A stretch of DNA of 64,000 bases from Pseudomonas sp. 30_B. GTDB taxonomy: Bacteria > Pseudomonadota > Gammaproteobacteria > Pseudomonadales > Pseudomonadaceae. The position numbers and the translations under genes are program-made. This document shows positions 19,919-28,947 of this stretch, piece by piece. The first letter of the stretch is position 1; each line of letters opens with the position of its first letter. The notes under the pieces are model-generated. The model made no database searches. It saw nothing but the letters and a program-made list of their open reading frames with translations, and was not told the origin of the DNA. The stretch spans positions 186,001-250,000 of the forward strand of contig NZ_JAFGYY010000001.1 of NCBI RefSeq assembly GCF_017491605.1. The letters are read 5' to 3'.

Positions 19919-20719
19919 ATGGAAGGCACGCGGTTTCAGGGTGGACTGTCCCTGGTTGAGTTGATGATCGCCCTTGTGTTGAGCAGCTTTCTGGTGCTGG
20001 GCATCACTCAGGTCTACCTGGACAACCAGCGCACCTACCTCTTCCAGCAAGGGCAGGTGCAGAACCAGGAGAACCGGCGCTTCGTGTCGCAGTTCCTGCA
20101 ACAGGAACTGAGCAGGGCCGGTTACCGAAGAAACCCGCTGGGGCAGGACATGGAGGCTGCGTTCAGTGGGACCTCCGGGGGCATCGTCAAGGGCTGCAGC
20201 TTTGCGCCGGGGCAGGCCGTGCAGTACGTGGGGCGGTCGGCGCTGTGCATTCGCTATCAGCCACGCGACAGGTCGGAGCGCGACTGCTTGGGCAATCGGG
20301 CACCCAACCTTGCGGAGCTTGCCGAGCCCTATGCCAGCACCCACTTCGTCTTCGTCGAAAAGATCTACCTGGGCAGCAGCGGTGATCTGCGTTGCGCCAG
20401 TGCCCAGGGGGATGAGGCGCTGGTGGATGGACTGGTCGATCTGGTCTTCCAGGTGGCGGTCGCCAGCGACGCGCGACCTAGGGAGCTGGTCCGGTACATC
20501 GGCGGCTCGCCCGACGATGGACAGCCTGTGGTCGGGGTGGGCTACAAGGCTTTGCTGCGCAGCAGCGGCAAGACTCTTCGGGATGCCGTCAGCAAGGCCG
20601 CGGCTGTCGCCGACTGGAAGTTGCTGACCGGTGCGGAGCCCTCCGCGGTTTCCGGCGATTCCGGCCAGTTGTACCAGGTCATCCAGGGGGCCGTCATGCT
20701 GAGGAATCTCATGCCATGA
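19919..20719 (+). CDS. pilW: Type IV pilus minor pilin PilW
   Basis: A 266-residue protein with the prepilin signal GGLSLVELMIALVLSSF and a long C-terminal globular domain, as in PilW. GGAGGCGAGCC precedes the ATG. Its stop overlaps pilX by four bases. Cys residues in the globular domain (for example VKGCSF, RDCLG, LRCAS) could form disulfides. Expected role: part of the pilus tip-priming complex. Confidence 0.9.
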   Translation: MEGTRFQGGLSLVELMIALVLSSFLVLGITQVYLDNQRTYLFQQGQVQNQENRRFVSQFLQQELSRAGYRRNPLGQDMEAAFSGTSGGIVKGCSFAPGQAVQYVGRSALCIRYQPRDRSERDCLGNRAPNLAELAEPYASTHFVFVEKIYLGSSGDLRCASAQGDEALVDGLVDLVFQVAVASDARPRELVRYIGGSPDDGQPVVGVGYKALLRSSGKTLRDAVSKAAAVADWKLLTGAEPSAVSGDSGQLYQVIQGAVMLRNLMP

Positions 20720-21249
20720 AGCTGCCGGGCGGACCGATTTCCCAGCGCGGAGCAGCGCTGTTCATTGCGCTGATTCTCCTGCTGATCATGACGATGCTGG
20801 CCTTGTCGGGCGTCAGGAACGCCGTGCTCGAATCGCGCATTGCCGGTCACTCGGCCGCGCAGCAGCGCTTGTTCAATGACGCCGAAACGGGACTGCGCGT
20901 GGCCGAGGAGCGCTTGGGCGCCTACTCGGCCGCATCGCTCAATGCACGGGCCATGAGTTGCACCCGGCAGATGTGCATGCCCTACCGCGATGCCGCGCAC
21001 AGCGGCGGCTACAGCGCTCCACGCTTTGCACAAGGCGATGAAGTCGCCACCGAAACCGGCTCAAGGAACCAGCCCGTCAAATGGTACGTGGCGCTGATCG
21101 GCGGTGGGGCCGACTGCGTCAGCACGGAGTGCACGGCGGGTGGCAAGGGCGGGACCTTTCTGTACGAGGTCAACAGCTGTGCGGGCGATTGCGCCGGCAA
21201 GGGCAGCCAGAAGCTGCGCTCGGTGTATGCCAAGCACCATGATGATTGA
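20716..21249 (+). CDS. pilX: Type IV pilus minor pilin PilX
   Basis: A 177-residue protein with the PilX-type N-terminus (QRGAALFIALILLLIMTMLALSGVR), which lacks the usual FTLIE motif but keeps the hydrophobic helix. It is rich in Cys in its C-terminal half (CTRQMCMPY, CVSTECTAGG, CAGDCAGKG), consistent with disulfide bonding. It is coupled to pilW by overlap and lies 15 bases from pilY1. Confidence 0.88.
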   Translation: MKLPGGPISQRGAALFIALILLLIMTMLALSGVRNAVLESRIAGHSAAQQRLFNDAETGLRVAEERLGAYSAASLNARAMSCTRQMCMPYRDAAHSGGYSAPRFAQGDEVATETGSRNQPVKWYVALIGGGADCVSTECTAGGKGGTFLYEVNSCAGDCAGKGSQKLRSVYAKHHDD

Positions 21250-21264
21250 GCAGGGAGGCTGCCG

Positions 21265-24200
21265 ATGACCCCGTATCGATACGGACTCGGGCTGCTGGCC
21301 GGGCTTTTAGCGGCGGCGGGTTGTGCGGCAGAGGAAACGGTTCCGGCGACCGGAACTGCGCCTGCCCAGACTCCGCTGTTCGTCAGCCCTTCCATGCCGC
21401 CACTGAACCTGTTGGTGGTGGGATTGGATCAGAAGCTGTTTCTTCCCGCCTACGATGCCGCAAGCGATGCCAGCGGCTACGATCCGGCAACCGACCATTA
21501 CGGCTATTTCGACTCCGGGAAGTGCTATCGGTACGCGAGCGGCGAGCAGGTGTTCGTGCCGGTCGCGTTCACCGCTGACAAGGTCTGCAGAAACAGCGCC
21601 GGACGCTGGAGCGGGGACTTTCTCAACTACCTGACCACCTCGCGGGCCGATACGTTGCGTAAGGTTCTCTATGGTGGTTATCGCGCTACGGACAGCGAAG
21701 ACGAGACGGTTCTGGAGCGCTCGTTCGTTCCCGAGGGCGCCCTTGCCTGGGGCAAGGAATACACCGGTACGACGGACGCCGGATTTGACCTCGCGGACTA
21801 CACCCCCTTCTCTGCGCCGCACGGGGCGAATCGCACGCTGTTCGCCAATAGCCGTGTCCTGGTGAATGGCGCCACCTACCTGAGCGTTCTACCGGACGTG
21901 GCCAATCTGCATGTCTGGGATTGGCTCGGGCGCGGGCCAGCCTTGGGGGAGCAGGGGCAGAACATCACCCCGATCGACTTCGCCGTGAGAGTCAGGGTGT
22001 GTGTTCCAGGGCTGCTGGAAGGCAACTGCAAGCAGTACCCGAGCAAACATTACAAGCCGACGGGATTGCTGCAGGAGTACGGCGAAGACGACCAGATGTA
22101 CTTCGGTTTGATGATGGGCTCCGGCACGCGTGATCTGCCGGGCGGCGTGTTGCACAAGGCCATCGGCTCTTTCGCGGGTGAGGTCGATGCGCCGACCGGG
22201 ATCTTCGGCGTAAAGGGGAAAGACGGGGCTCATACCAAGCAGGCAATCCTCTCCAGTCTCGATGGGTTGCGGACGCTGTGCGGCACGGCGAACTGCTCGG
22301 GCAGTGCAAATCCTTTGGGCGGGATCATGCTCGATGGGCTGCGTTACTTCAGCGGTGCTGCAAGTCCCGCATCCGCCGATCATCCTGCGCAGTGGAGCGA
22401 CCCGTACCGGTCGGAGCTTGCCCACCGCTGCTCGCCGCCCTTGCTCACGCTCGTCAGTGATGCGAGCCCCAGTCATGACTCGCAGCTTCCGGGCAGCCCC
22501 TTCGGCTCACTCGGTCAGGCAAGTGGTAGCTTGGCGGCGCTGGATGTCTCGGCGTCGGGAAAGATCCTCTGGGATCACGAGACGGGCGGCGCCACGCAGC
22601 GGGTCGCCATCGGAGAGGTCAGCAGCAGCGCCACCGATTCGGCCCCGACCGCCAAGCCGGCGAGCGGCTTCGGCAGCCTGCGCGGATTGCCGGAGGAGCC
22701 GGCCCGGGAAGGCACCTACAACGCCGCCAGTGTCGCCTACTACGGCAACCTGCACCCCATCACCACGACCGGCCTGCCGGTCACGACCTTCGCCATTGCT
22801 CTCTCTGCACCTTCGCCCGGCCTCCGGATACCGGTGGGCAACAGCACGGTTACCCTGATTCCTTTCGGCAAGGTCGTGGTGCCGGGGGCGTCCTCCGTGC
22901 CGGCACTGGTGAGCGCTTTCTTCGCGCAGTCGATGCACAACCTGCCAGGGCAGAAGCAGTCCGCGCAGGTGAATGGCGGCCGTCCGGAAGTGGCGTTCCG
23001 TGTGGCCTTCGAGGATGACGCCGTCGTGCTGTACAACGCCAGGGTCAATGCGGACAACACGCTGAGCGTCACCCTGAACGTGGAGCGTGGCAGCACGGGG
23101 CGGGCCTTGCACCTGGGATACACGCTGGCCGGAACCTCGCAGGACGGCATCTATCTCGACGTATCGGCTGGCGATGTGCTCAGCGATCCTCTGGACACGC
23201 CCTCCGGGCGCTGGGCTGGCGAGTGCAGGCCGCTCGGTAGTTCCTGCCCGGCACTGCAAGCCAGCGGCCCGACCCGGACGTTCATTCCGGACAGGCAAAA
23301 GCAGGTCACCCCGCTGCAGAACCCACTGTGGTACGCAGCCAAGTGGGGTGGCTTCGATGCCAGTCGATCGTCCCTGCCGGTCGACGGCGAGTGGGATTCG
23401 CACAAGCCCGGCACTCCGGACAGCTACTTCCAGGCGGCCGATGCCGCCCAGCTCAAGGCGCAAATGTCCCTAGCGCTCAGCCCGATCCTGCACGGCCATG
23501 CTGCCATCACTGCACCCATAGTTTCGCAGCAGGAGCGGGGCGAGGGTGGATTCGAGTTGTACAGCACGCAACTGGATGTCGGCACCTGGGGCGGTGACCT
23601 GCTCAAGCGAGTCGTACCCGGGGCCGGCAGTTCCGGGACTCCGAGACTGGAGTGGAAAGCCAGCGAGCGACTGCCCCGGTGGAGCGAGCGAAGAATCCTG
23701 ATGGCGACTGCCTCGGGTAACGGCTTGCAGGATTTCACCTTCGAGCATCTGGCCGGCCGCCGCTTTGCCGGGGCAGGTTTGCAGGACCAGCTGGATACCT
23801 CACGCGTGAATTTCCTCAAGGGTGATGTCCGCCACGAGGAGCTGTACCGTCAACGCACCAGCCTGATTGGCGACATCGTCAATTCGGCCCCCGTCCTGGG
23901 CAGCAAGGCGGCGTTGCTGGTGGGCGTTGCCGAGGCCCTGGACGGTGGCAGCGGAGATTACCGGGCGTTCGCCTCGGCACAAGCGGGGCGGGATGACCAG
24001 GTCTATGTCGGTGCCAACGACGGCATGCTGCACGCCTTCAATACGAAGTCCGGGGTGGAAACCTTCGCCTACGTCCCGACCCCGGTCATCCCCAACCTTC
24101 ATATGCTCACCGATCGCCGCTACGCCAGCGAGCCTGGGCATCACCGCTATTACGTGGACGGCTCGCCGGCCGTGTCCGACGTGTATTTCGGCGGCGCCTG

Positions 24201-25377
24201 GCACCGGGTGCTGGTCGGTACGCTGGGGGCTGGCGGACGCGGAGTCTTTGCCCTGGACATTACCGATCCCGACGCCGTCTCGTTGCTGTGGGAGTTCACC
24301 GCGCAGGATGATCCCGAGCTGGGCTACACGCTCTCCGCGCCGGTGATCGCCCGCCTGCACAGCGGCCAGTGGGCAGTGCTGCTGGGGAATGGCTACGGCG
24401 GGCGTGATGGGAAGGCCAGCCTGCTCCTGCTCGATGTCGCCACGGGGCACTTGCTGGCCAGGCTCACGACATCGGAAAGCGGGGCCAATGGCCTTTCGGC
24501 GGTCAGTGCGGCGGATGTGAACGGCGATGGCATCGCCGACTATGCCTACGCAGGCGATCTGCGCGGCAATCTGTGGCGGTTTGACCTGATCGACGCGGGG
24601 GCCGGCGATACGCTGAGCGCTACGTCGGTGGTGAGCGCTGCCCGCTTCGCCGTCTCCTTCGACAACACGCCGCTGTATCGCGCAACCGTCAGTGCGTCGG
24701 ACCCGACTGCCCAGGCGATCACCGCGGCACCGGCGTTCATGAAGCATCCGTCCGGCAAGGGGCTGATGGTCTACTTCGGCACCGGCCGTTATTTCACCGC
24801 CGGTGACAAGGTCTCCAGCACGCTGCAATCGGTTTACGGCATTTGGGACCAGCAGACGGATGGCGGTGCCGCGAAGACGACCCGGCCTCTCACCCGCACC
24901 GACCTGCTCACGCAAACCCTCGATACCAGGAGCCCGGTAGGGAGCCGCAGGGCGAGTCAGAAGCCCATCGACTGGACGCGGGACTCCGGCTGGGTGTTGG
25001 ACCTTCAGGTGGGTAATCGCCTGTTGGGCGAGCGGGTCATCACCGCGCCCAAGGTGCGGGGAAACCTGCTTCAGGTCGTCACCGTGACGCCCAATGCCGA
25101 TCCCTGTTCACCCGGCCTGGAGGGTAATCTGCTGGCGCTTGGCGCGAATACGGGAGGCGCGACGTTGTTCCCGGTGTTCGACCTGAATGGCGACGGCAAG
25201 GTGGATGACCAGGACCTGGTAGGCGGAAAGGTTCCCAGCAGCATTCCGATTGCCGCGGGAGGCGTGACCTTCAGCGGCGACTCGTTGTTCGACGCCAGTG
25301 GCAAGCAGCACAAGCTCGCTCTCGGTGAACTGAGCGGTCGCCAGACCTGGACGCAGATGCCGGAGTCCGTGAAATGA
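21265..25377 (+). CDS. pilY1: PilY1-like pilus tip adhesin with C-terminal beta-propeller
   Basis: This 1370-residue secreted protein belongs to the PilY1/PilC tip-adhesin family. The signal region ends near residue 20 (AAAGCAAEE). The C-terminal half carries the conserved propeller (QVYVGANDGMLHAFNTKSG, then GGRGVFALDITDP). A calcium-type loop D-V-N-G-D-G-I-A-D starts at residue 1084, the position that controls pilus retraction in P. aeruginosa PilY1. A second EF-hand/dockerin-like loop D-L-N-G-D-G-K-V-D starts at 1306. The N-terminal half contains no convincing von Willebrand A MIDAS site, and I see no RGD. It is longer than the about 1160 residues I recall for PAO1 PilY1. Confidence 0.88.
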   Translation: MTPYRYGLGLLAGLLAAAGCAAEETVPATGTAPAQTPLFVSPSMPPLNLLVVGLDQKLFLPAYDAASDASGYDPATDHYGYFDSGKCYRYASGEQVFVPVAFTADKVCRNSAGRWSGDFLNYLTTSRADTLRKVLYGGYRATDSEDETVLERSFVPEGALAWGKEYTGTTDAGFDLADYTPFSAPHGANRTLFANSRVLVNGATYLSVLPDVANLHVWDWLGRGPALGEQGQNITPIDFAVRVRVCVPGLLEGNCKQYPSKHYKPTGLLQEYGEDDQMYFGLMMGSGTRDLPGGVLHKAIGSFAGEVDAPTGIFGVKGKDGAHTKQAILSSLDGLRTLCGTANCSGSANPLGGIMLDGLRYFSGAASPASADHPAQWSDPYRSELAHRCSPPLLTLVSDASPSHDSQLPGSPFGSLGQASGSLAALDVSASGKILWDHETGGATQRVAIGEVSSSATDSAPTAKPASGFGSLRGLPEEPAREGTYNAASVAYYGNLHPITTTGLPVTTFAIALSAPSPGLRIPVGNSTVTLIPFGKVVVPGASSVPALVSAFFAQSMHNLPGQKQSAQVNGGRPEVAFRVAFEDDAVVLYNARVNADNTLSVTLNVERGSTGRALHLGYTLAGTSQDGIYLDVSAGDVLSDPLDTPSGRWAGECRPLGSSCPALQASGPTRTFIPDRQKQVTPLQNPLWYAAKWGGFDASRSSLPVDGEWDSHKPGTPDSYFQAADAAQLKAQMSLALSPILHGHAAITAPIVSQQERGEGGFELYSTQLDVGTWGGDLLKRVVPGAGSSGTPRLEWKASERLPRWSERRILMATASGNGLQDFTFEHLAGRRFAGAGLQDQLDTSRVNFLKGDVRHEELYRQRTSLIGDIVNSAPVLGSKAALLVGVAEALDGGSGDYRAFASAQAGRDDQVYVGANDGMLHAFNTKSGVETFAYVPTPVIPNLHMLTDRRYASEPGHHRYYVDGSPAVSDVYFGGAWHRVLVGTLGAGGRGVFALDITDPDAVSLLWEFTAQDDPELGYTLSAPVIARLHSGQWAVLLGNGYGGRDGKASLLLLDVATGHLLARLTTSESGANGLSAVSAADVNGDGIADYAYAGDLRGNLWRFDLIDAGAGDTLSATSVVSAARFAVSFDNTPLYRATVSASDPTAQAITAAPAFMKHPSGKGLMVYFGTGRYFTAGDKVSSTLQSVYGIWDQQTDGGAAKTTRPLTRTDLLTQTLDTRSPVGSRRASQKPIDWTRDSGWVLDLQVGNRLLGERVITAPKVRGNLLQVVTVTPNADPCSPGLEGNLLALGANTGGATLFPVFDLNGDGKVDDQDLVGGKVPSSIPIAAGGVTFSGDSLFDASGKQHKLALGELSGRQTWTQMPESVK

Positions 25378-25811
25378 GAAGGTCCCGGGAAGCGGGCGTC
25401 ACCCTTGTCGAGCTCATGCTGGCGGTTGCCATCGCCGCGATTCTGGCGGCAATCGCCTACCCCAATTACCGGCAGCATGTCCTGCGCGCCAACCGCACCG
25501 AGGGGCAGGCGCTGTTGCTCGATGCGGCGGTGCGGCAGGAGCGTTACTTCGCCCAGAACAACAGCTATATCGTGGCGACCGCCGACCTGGCCAGACTGGG
25601 GCTGCCACGCGTGACGGTAAAGGGGGCTGAATCCACCGGAGGCAAGTACCTCCTCACCGTCGAGCGAGGTGCGGAGGAGGAGGGCGGCTATCGGCTCACT
25701 GCCGCGCCGCAAGGCACGCAGGCGCAGGACCTGCGCTGCGGCGCGCTGAGCCTGAATGCCCAGGGGGTACAGCATTCGGCGGCAGGCGATGCCGCCGAAT
25801 GCTGGCGCTGA
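25374..25811 (+). CDS. pilE: Type IV pilus minor pilin PilE
   Basis: A 145-residue protein with a prepilin signal (GVTLVELMLAVAIAAILAAIAYPNY) and the PilE-like continuation (RANRTEGQALLLDAAVRQERYF). Two Cys near the C-terminus (LRCGAL and ECWR) could form the disulfide loop. It overlaps pilY1 by four bases, so no pilY2 lies between them. It is the last gene of the cluster and converges on the LOG-family gene 7 bases away. Confidence 0.9.
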   Translation: MRRSREAGVTLVELMLAVAIAAILAAIAYPNYRQHVLRANRTEGQALLLDAAVRQERYFAQNNSYIVATADLARLGLPRVTVKGAESTGGKYLLTVERGAEEEGGYRLTAAPQGTQAQDLRCGALSLNAQGVQHSAAGDAAECWR

Positions 25812-25818
25812 GGCTGGC

Positions 25819-26406
25819 TCAGGTCGGGGTGCGGTCCACCCACTTGGGCGCCGCCGAAGGTGTCCAGGCCTGCAGGGCGTCGACCAGTTCGGCCGGGGTG
25901 CCGGCGCGCTGGAGCATCTCGCGGTGCTGCGGTCGGACGAAACGCTCCTGCACCAGGTGGTCGAGGAAGGTCAGCAGCGGCTCATAGAAGCCGTTCACTT
26001 CCAGCAGTCCCAGCGGTTTGCCGTGGTAGCCGAGCTGGCCCCAGGTCCAGACTTCGAACAGCTCTTCCAGCGTGCCCAGGCCGCCCGGCAGCGCGATGAA
26101 GGCATCGCTCAGCTCGGCCATGCGTGCCTTGCGGGCGTGCATGCCGTCCACCACTTCCAGGCGCGTCAGGCCCTTGTGGCCGATTTCCGCCTCTTTCAGG
26201 CTCTGCGGAATGATGCCGATGACTTCTCCGCCCGCCGCCAGCGCGGCGTCGGCCACCATCCCCATCAGGCCGACCGCGCCGCCGCCGTAAATCAGGCGGA
26301 TGCCACGCTCGGCCAGATGACGGCCGAGGGCTTCGGCGGCTTCCTGGTAGATCGGAGTGGCGCCGGGGCTGGCGCCGCAGAATACGCAGATGGAACGCAA
26401 GGACAT
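25819..26406 (-). CDS. LOG family protein (cytokinin riboside 5'-monophosphate phosphoribohydrolase type)
   Basis: This 195-residue Rossmann-like protein of the TIGR00730 family hydrolyses nucleoside 5'-monophosphates such as AMP or cytokinin ribotides. It has [16 protein letters not shown] and the catalytic/binding signature [12 protein letters not shown] near residue 111. Arg and Glu residues of the active site are in place ([13 protein letters not shown]). I chose the ATG at 26406, preceded by GGGAG, giving the usual start [16 protein letters not shown] gene next to azu is also the arrangement I recall in P. aeruginosa. Confidence 0.92.
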   Translation of the reverse strand: MSLRSICVFCGASPGATPIYQEAAEALGRHLAERGIRLIYGGGAVGLMGMVADAALAAGGEVIGIIPQSLKEAEIGHKGLTRLEVVDGMHARKARMAELSDAFIALPGGLGTLEELFEVWTWGQLGYHGKPLGLLEVNGFYEPLLTFLDHLVQERFVRPQHREMLQRAGTPAELVDALQAWTPSAAPKWVDRTPT

Positions 26407-26479
26407 GGAGAGCTCCCACATGATCAAGGCCGTCAGGGTAGCGGCTGGCGCGGGAGCGACCAAGTCTTGCGCAACGGAT

Positions 26480-26560
26480 TTAGTCGGCCTGACCGCCGCC
26501 GCCGGAGGCTGCGAGCGCGTAGCTGACGAGCAGGGTTTGCAGCAGGGAGGAAGGTTTCAC
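26480..26560 (-). CDS. Possible 26-residue peptide upstream of azu (GTG start)
   Basis: On the minus strand, AGGAG lies 8 bases before a GTG that opens a 26-codon frame starting [16 protein letters not shown] and ending GGGGQAD-TAA. The hydrophobic first half followed by a glycine run resembles a short membrane or signal-like peptide. Codons are mostly G/C-ending. A -10-like TCTAGCATAGA on the same strand lies about 35 bases upstream. It could be a leader or small protein upstream of the LOG gene, or chance. Confidence 0.35.
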   Translation of the reverse strand: MKPSSLLQTLLVSYALAASGGGGQAD

Positions 26561-26591
26561 GGCGTGGACTCCTGTGGTGCCGGGGTGTGGG

Positions 26592-26604
26592 GTCTATGCT
26601 AGAC
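26592..26604. promoter_or_regulatory. Palindromic -10-like element between LOG/small ORF and azu
   Basis: GTCTATGCTAGAC is a near-perfect palindrome, and read on either strand contains a sigma-S-like extended -10 (TCTATGCT or TCTAGCAT). It could serve promoters in both directions. Azurin in P. aeruginosa is known to respond to RpoS and ANR. This assignment is inference. Confidence 0.3.
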
Positions 26605-26774
26605 GGGGTGCGCTGATCTGCCTCGTTGATGATCCGGATGGGGCCGATAGATATTTTGAGACTTGCGTCGTGGTCAACCGCCTGTGCGTCGTTGACCTGG
26701 ATCAGGGGAACTCGACCGCTCATCGGGCAGTCTTCCCTTCAGGTTTCTCCGCCCAACCTGCCTAGGAGGCTTGT

Positions 26775-27221
26775 ATGTTCCGTAAACTCGCTGCTGTATC
26801 CCTGCTCGGCCTGTTCAGTGCTCCGCTGCTGGCCGCCGAATGCTCCGTGGACATCCAGGGCAACGACCAGATGCAGTTCAGCACCAACGCCATCACCGTC
26901 GACAAGAGCTGCAAGACCTTTACCGTCAACCTGTCCCACCCCGGCAGCCTGCCGAAGAACGTCATGGGCCATAACTGGGTGCTGACCACCGCCGCCGACA
27001 TGCAGGGCGTAGTGACCGACGGCATGGCCGCCGGCCTGGACAAGAACTACATCAAGGACGGCGACACCCGCGTGATCGCCCACACCAAGATCATCGGTTC
27101 CGGCGAGAAGGACTCGGTGACCTTCGATGTGTCCAAGCTCAAGGCTGGCGATGCGTACTCCTTCTTCTGCTCCTTCCCGGGCCACTCGGCCATGATGAAG
27201 GGCACTCTGACCCTCAAGTAA
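26775..27221 (+). CDS. azu: Azurin (periplasmic blue copper protein)
   Basis: Azurin shuttles single electrons in the periplasm, for example with cytochrome c551 and nitrite reductase. The 148-residue precursor has a 20-residue signal peptide ending LLAA-ECS, so the mature chain starts AECSVDIQG and has 128 residues. The copper ligands are visible: Gly-His in MGHNWVL, then Cys, His and Met in [14 protein letters not shown]. The disulfide cysteines (AECS and KSCKTF) are present. AGGAGG lies upstream, and a terminator follows. Confidence 0.98.
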   Translation: MFRKLAAVSLLGLFSAPLLAAECSVDIQGNDQMQFSTNAITVDKSCKTFTVNLSHPGSLPKNVMGHNWVLTTAADMQGVVTDGMAAGLDKNYIKDGDTRVIAHTKIIGSGEKDSVTFDVSKLKAGDAYSFFCSFPGHSAMMKGTLTLK

Positions 27222-27258
27222 TCCCGGCCTCGTCCTGGTACGAAAATCCGGCGATACG

Positions 27259-27290
27259 AAAAGCCCGACTCAAGGTCGGGCTTTTTCTTT
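27259..27290. terminator. Terminator after azu
   Basis: AAAAGCCCGAC / GTCGGGCTTTTT forms a GC stem with flanking A and T tracts, so it could act in either direction. It separates azu from the next gene. Confidence 0.88.
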
Positions 27291-27342
27291 CATGCAACAA
27301 AGCTAGGGTGTTTCTGGTCGAATCCGCAGTTGGGGGGATGCC

Positions 27343-27969
27343 ATGTATCACGGTGAACGCTTCAATGCCTGGACCCATCTGATCGGCGCCGTCGCCGCGC
27401 TGGTCGGCGGCATCTGGCTGCTGGTCGCCACCAGCCTGCTCGGCGAGCCGCTGCGCATCGTCAGCGTGGCGGTATACGGCACCACGCTGACCCTGCTCTA
27501 CAGCATCTCCACGCTCTACCACAGCGTGCGCGGACGGGCGAAGGTCATCCTGCGCAAGCTCGATCACCTGTCCATCTACCTGCTGATCGCCGGCAGCTAT
27601 ACGCCGTTCTGCTTGGTGACGCTCAAGGGCGCCTGGGGCTGGACCCTGTTCGGTATCGTCTGGAGCATGGCGGTGATCGGCATGCTGCAGGAGATCAAGC
27701 CGCGTTCCGAGGCACGGGTGCTGTCGATCATCATCTACGCGGTGATGGGCTGGATCGTGCTGATCGCCGTCGGCCCGTTGTACCGGGCGCTGGGCGGTGC
27801 AGGGTTCGCCTGGCTGGTGGGCGGCGGCGCCTGCTACACCATCGGCATCATCTTCTTCGCCTACGACAGCCGCTTCCGCCACTGGCATGGCATCTGGCAC
27901 CTGTTCGTGATCGCCGGCAGCCTGCTGCATTTCATCGCCATCTGGCGCTACGTCATTCCGGCGCGCTGA
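27343..27969 (+). CDS. Hemolysin III / YqfA family (PAQR) membrane protein
   Basis: A 208-residue seven-helix membrane protein of the hemolysin III/PAQR superfamily. The family motifs are visible: ERFNAWTHLIGA near the N-terminus, the first His-containing loop (STLYHSV), KLDHLSIYLLIAGSYTP, and the C-terminal FRHWHGIWHLFVIAG. These spaced His/Asp residues bind zinc in PAQR proteins. The start is ATG at 27343. Despite the name, a cytolytic role is not established; membrane homeostasis is more likely. Confidence 0.92.
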   Translation: MYHGERFNAWTHLIGAVAALVGGIWLLVATSLLGEPLRIVSVAVYGTTLTLLYSISTLYHSVRGRAKVILRKLDHLSIYLLIAGSYTPFCLVTLKGAWGWTLFGIVWSMAVIGMLQEIKPRSEARVLSIIIYAVMGWIVLIAVGPLYRALGGAGFAWLVGGGACYTIGIIFFAYDSRFRHWHGIWHLFVIAGSLLHFIAIWRYVIPAR

Positions 27970-28021
27970 GCTGGCGCCGGGAAATGGCTGGCGCGGGAGG
28001 GCTCCCGCGCCATGACTGAGA

Positions 28022-28849
28022 TTACGGCGTGGTGGGCAGCGCGCGCTTGTGGCGGGTCTTCTCGAAGGTGCGGACGATGATGTCGAAGGCTTCCTGACTG
28101 ACGTCCTCACCGTGCAGGAAGGCGTCGATTTCCTTGTAGGTCACGCCGTGGGAGTGCTCGTCCGGCTTGCCGGGGGCGAGGTCTTCGAGGTCGGCGGTGG
28201 GCACTTTCTCCACCAGGTTTTCCGGCGCGCCGAGGGTGCGGGCGATGGTGCGCACCTGGTTCTTCACCAGGCCGGTGAGCGGGGCGAGGTCGCAGGCGCC
28301 GTCGCCGAACTTGGTGAAGAAGCCCATCACCGCTTCGGCGGCATGATCGGTGCCGACGACGAGGCCTTGGCGGGCGTTGGCGATGGTGTACTGGGCGACC
28401 ATGCGTACGCGCGCCTTGGTGTTGCCCAGGGCGAAGTCACGGGTGCCTGCGGGCAGGCCCTCCAGCGCCAGGGTCTGGGCGGCCAGCGCCTGGACCGACG
28501 GGCCGATGTTCACGGTGTGGCGCTCGTCCGGGGCGATAACGTCCACCGATTCCTGAGCGTCATGCTCGTCGCCCTGCACGTTGTAGGGCAGGCGCACAGC
28601 GATGAAGCGATAGCTCTGGTCGCCGGTCTCGGCGCGCAGGCCTTCCGCCGCGCGCTGGCAGAGCATGCCGGCGGTGAGCGAGTCGACGCCGCCGCTGATG
28701 CCCAGCACCAGGGTCTTCATGCCCGAGCCTTTCAGGCAATCCTGGATGAAGCGCACGCGGCGCTGGATTTCCGCCTGGACGTCGTCCGGGCCCTTGAACG
28801 GCGGCTGGACATTCAGCTCGGTCGCGATGGCTTGCTGGGTGGCTTTCAT
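28022..28849 (-). CDS. nadE: NH3-dependent NAD+ synthetase
   Basis: NadE converts deamido-NAD, ATP and ammonia to NAD. The protein has 275 residues from the ATG at 28849 ([14 protein letters not shown]). It carries the PP-loop SGGVDS near residue 46, [20 protein letters not shown] and [16 protein letters not shown]. The C-terminal [17 protein letters not shown] is typical of the short, glutaminase-free form. A longer in-frame extension to 29368 runs antisense through the LysR gene and is not real. Confidence 0.96.
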   Translation of the reverse strand: MKATQQAIATELNVQPPFKGPDDVQAEIQRRVRFIQDCLKGSGMKTLVLGISGGVDSLTAGMLCQRAAEGLRAETGDQSYRFIAVRLPYNVQGDEHDAQESVDVIAPDERHTVNIGPSVQALAAQTLALEGLPAGTRDFALGNTKARVRMVAQYTIANARQGLVVGTDHAAEAVMGFFTKFGDGACDLAPLTGLVKNQVRTIARTLGAPENLVEKVPTADLEDLAPGKPDEHSHGVTYKEIDAFLHGEDVSQEAFDIIVRTFEKTRHKRALPTTP

Positions 28850-28947
28850 GGATGTACCTCGATCCGGACAGTGACAGGCCGATGCCTGTTGGAATGCAGG
28901 AAAAATACCAGCGTCGGCGGCGCTGGGTCGATGGTCAATTGCGTCAA

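Noticed and set aside
22453-22500. DASPS in the PilY1 N-terminal half as a MIDAS motif
   Set aside because: It follows LLTLVSDASPSHDS, the place of the late vWA strand, not the first strand-loop where the DxSxS metal site lies.
26626-26639. Possible ANR/FNR box upstream of azu (TTGATGATCCGGAT)
   Set aside because: Only the left half matches TTGAT; the right half CGGAT deviates from ATCAA at three positions, so it is not supportable as a site.
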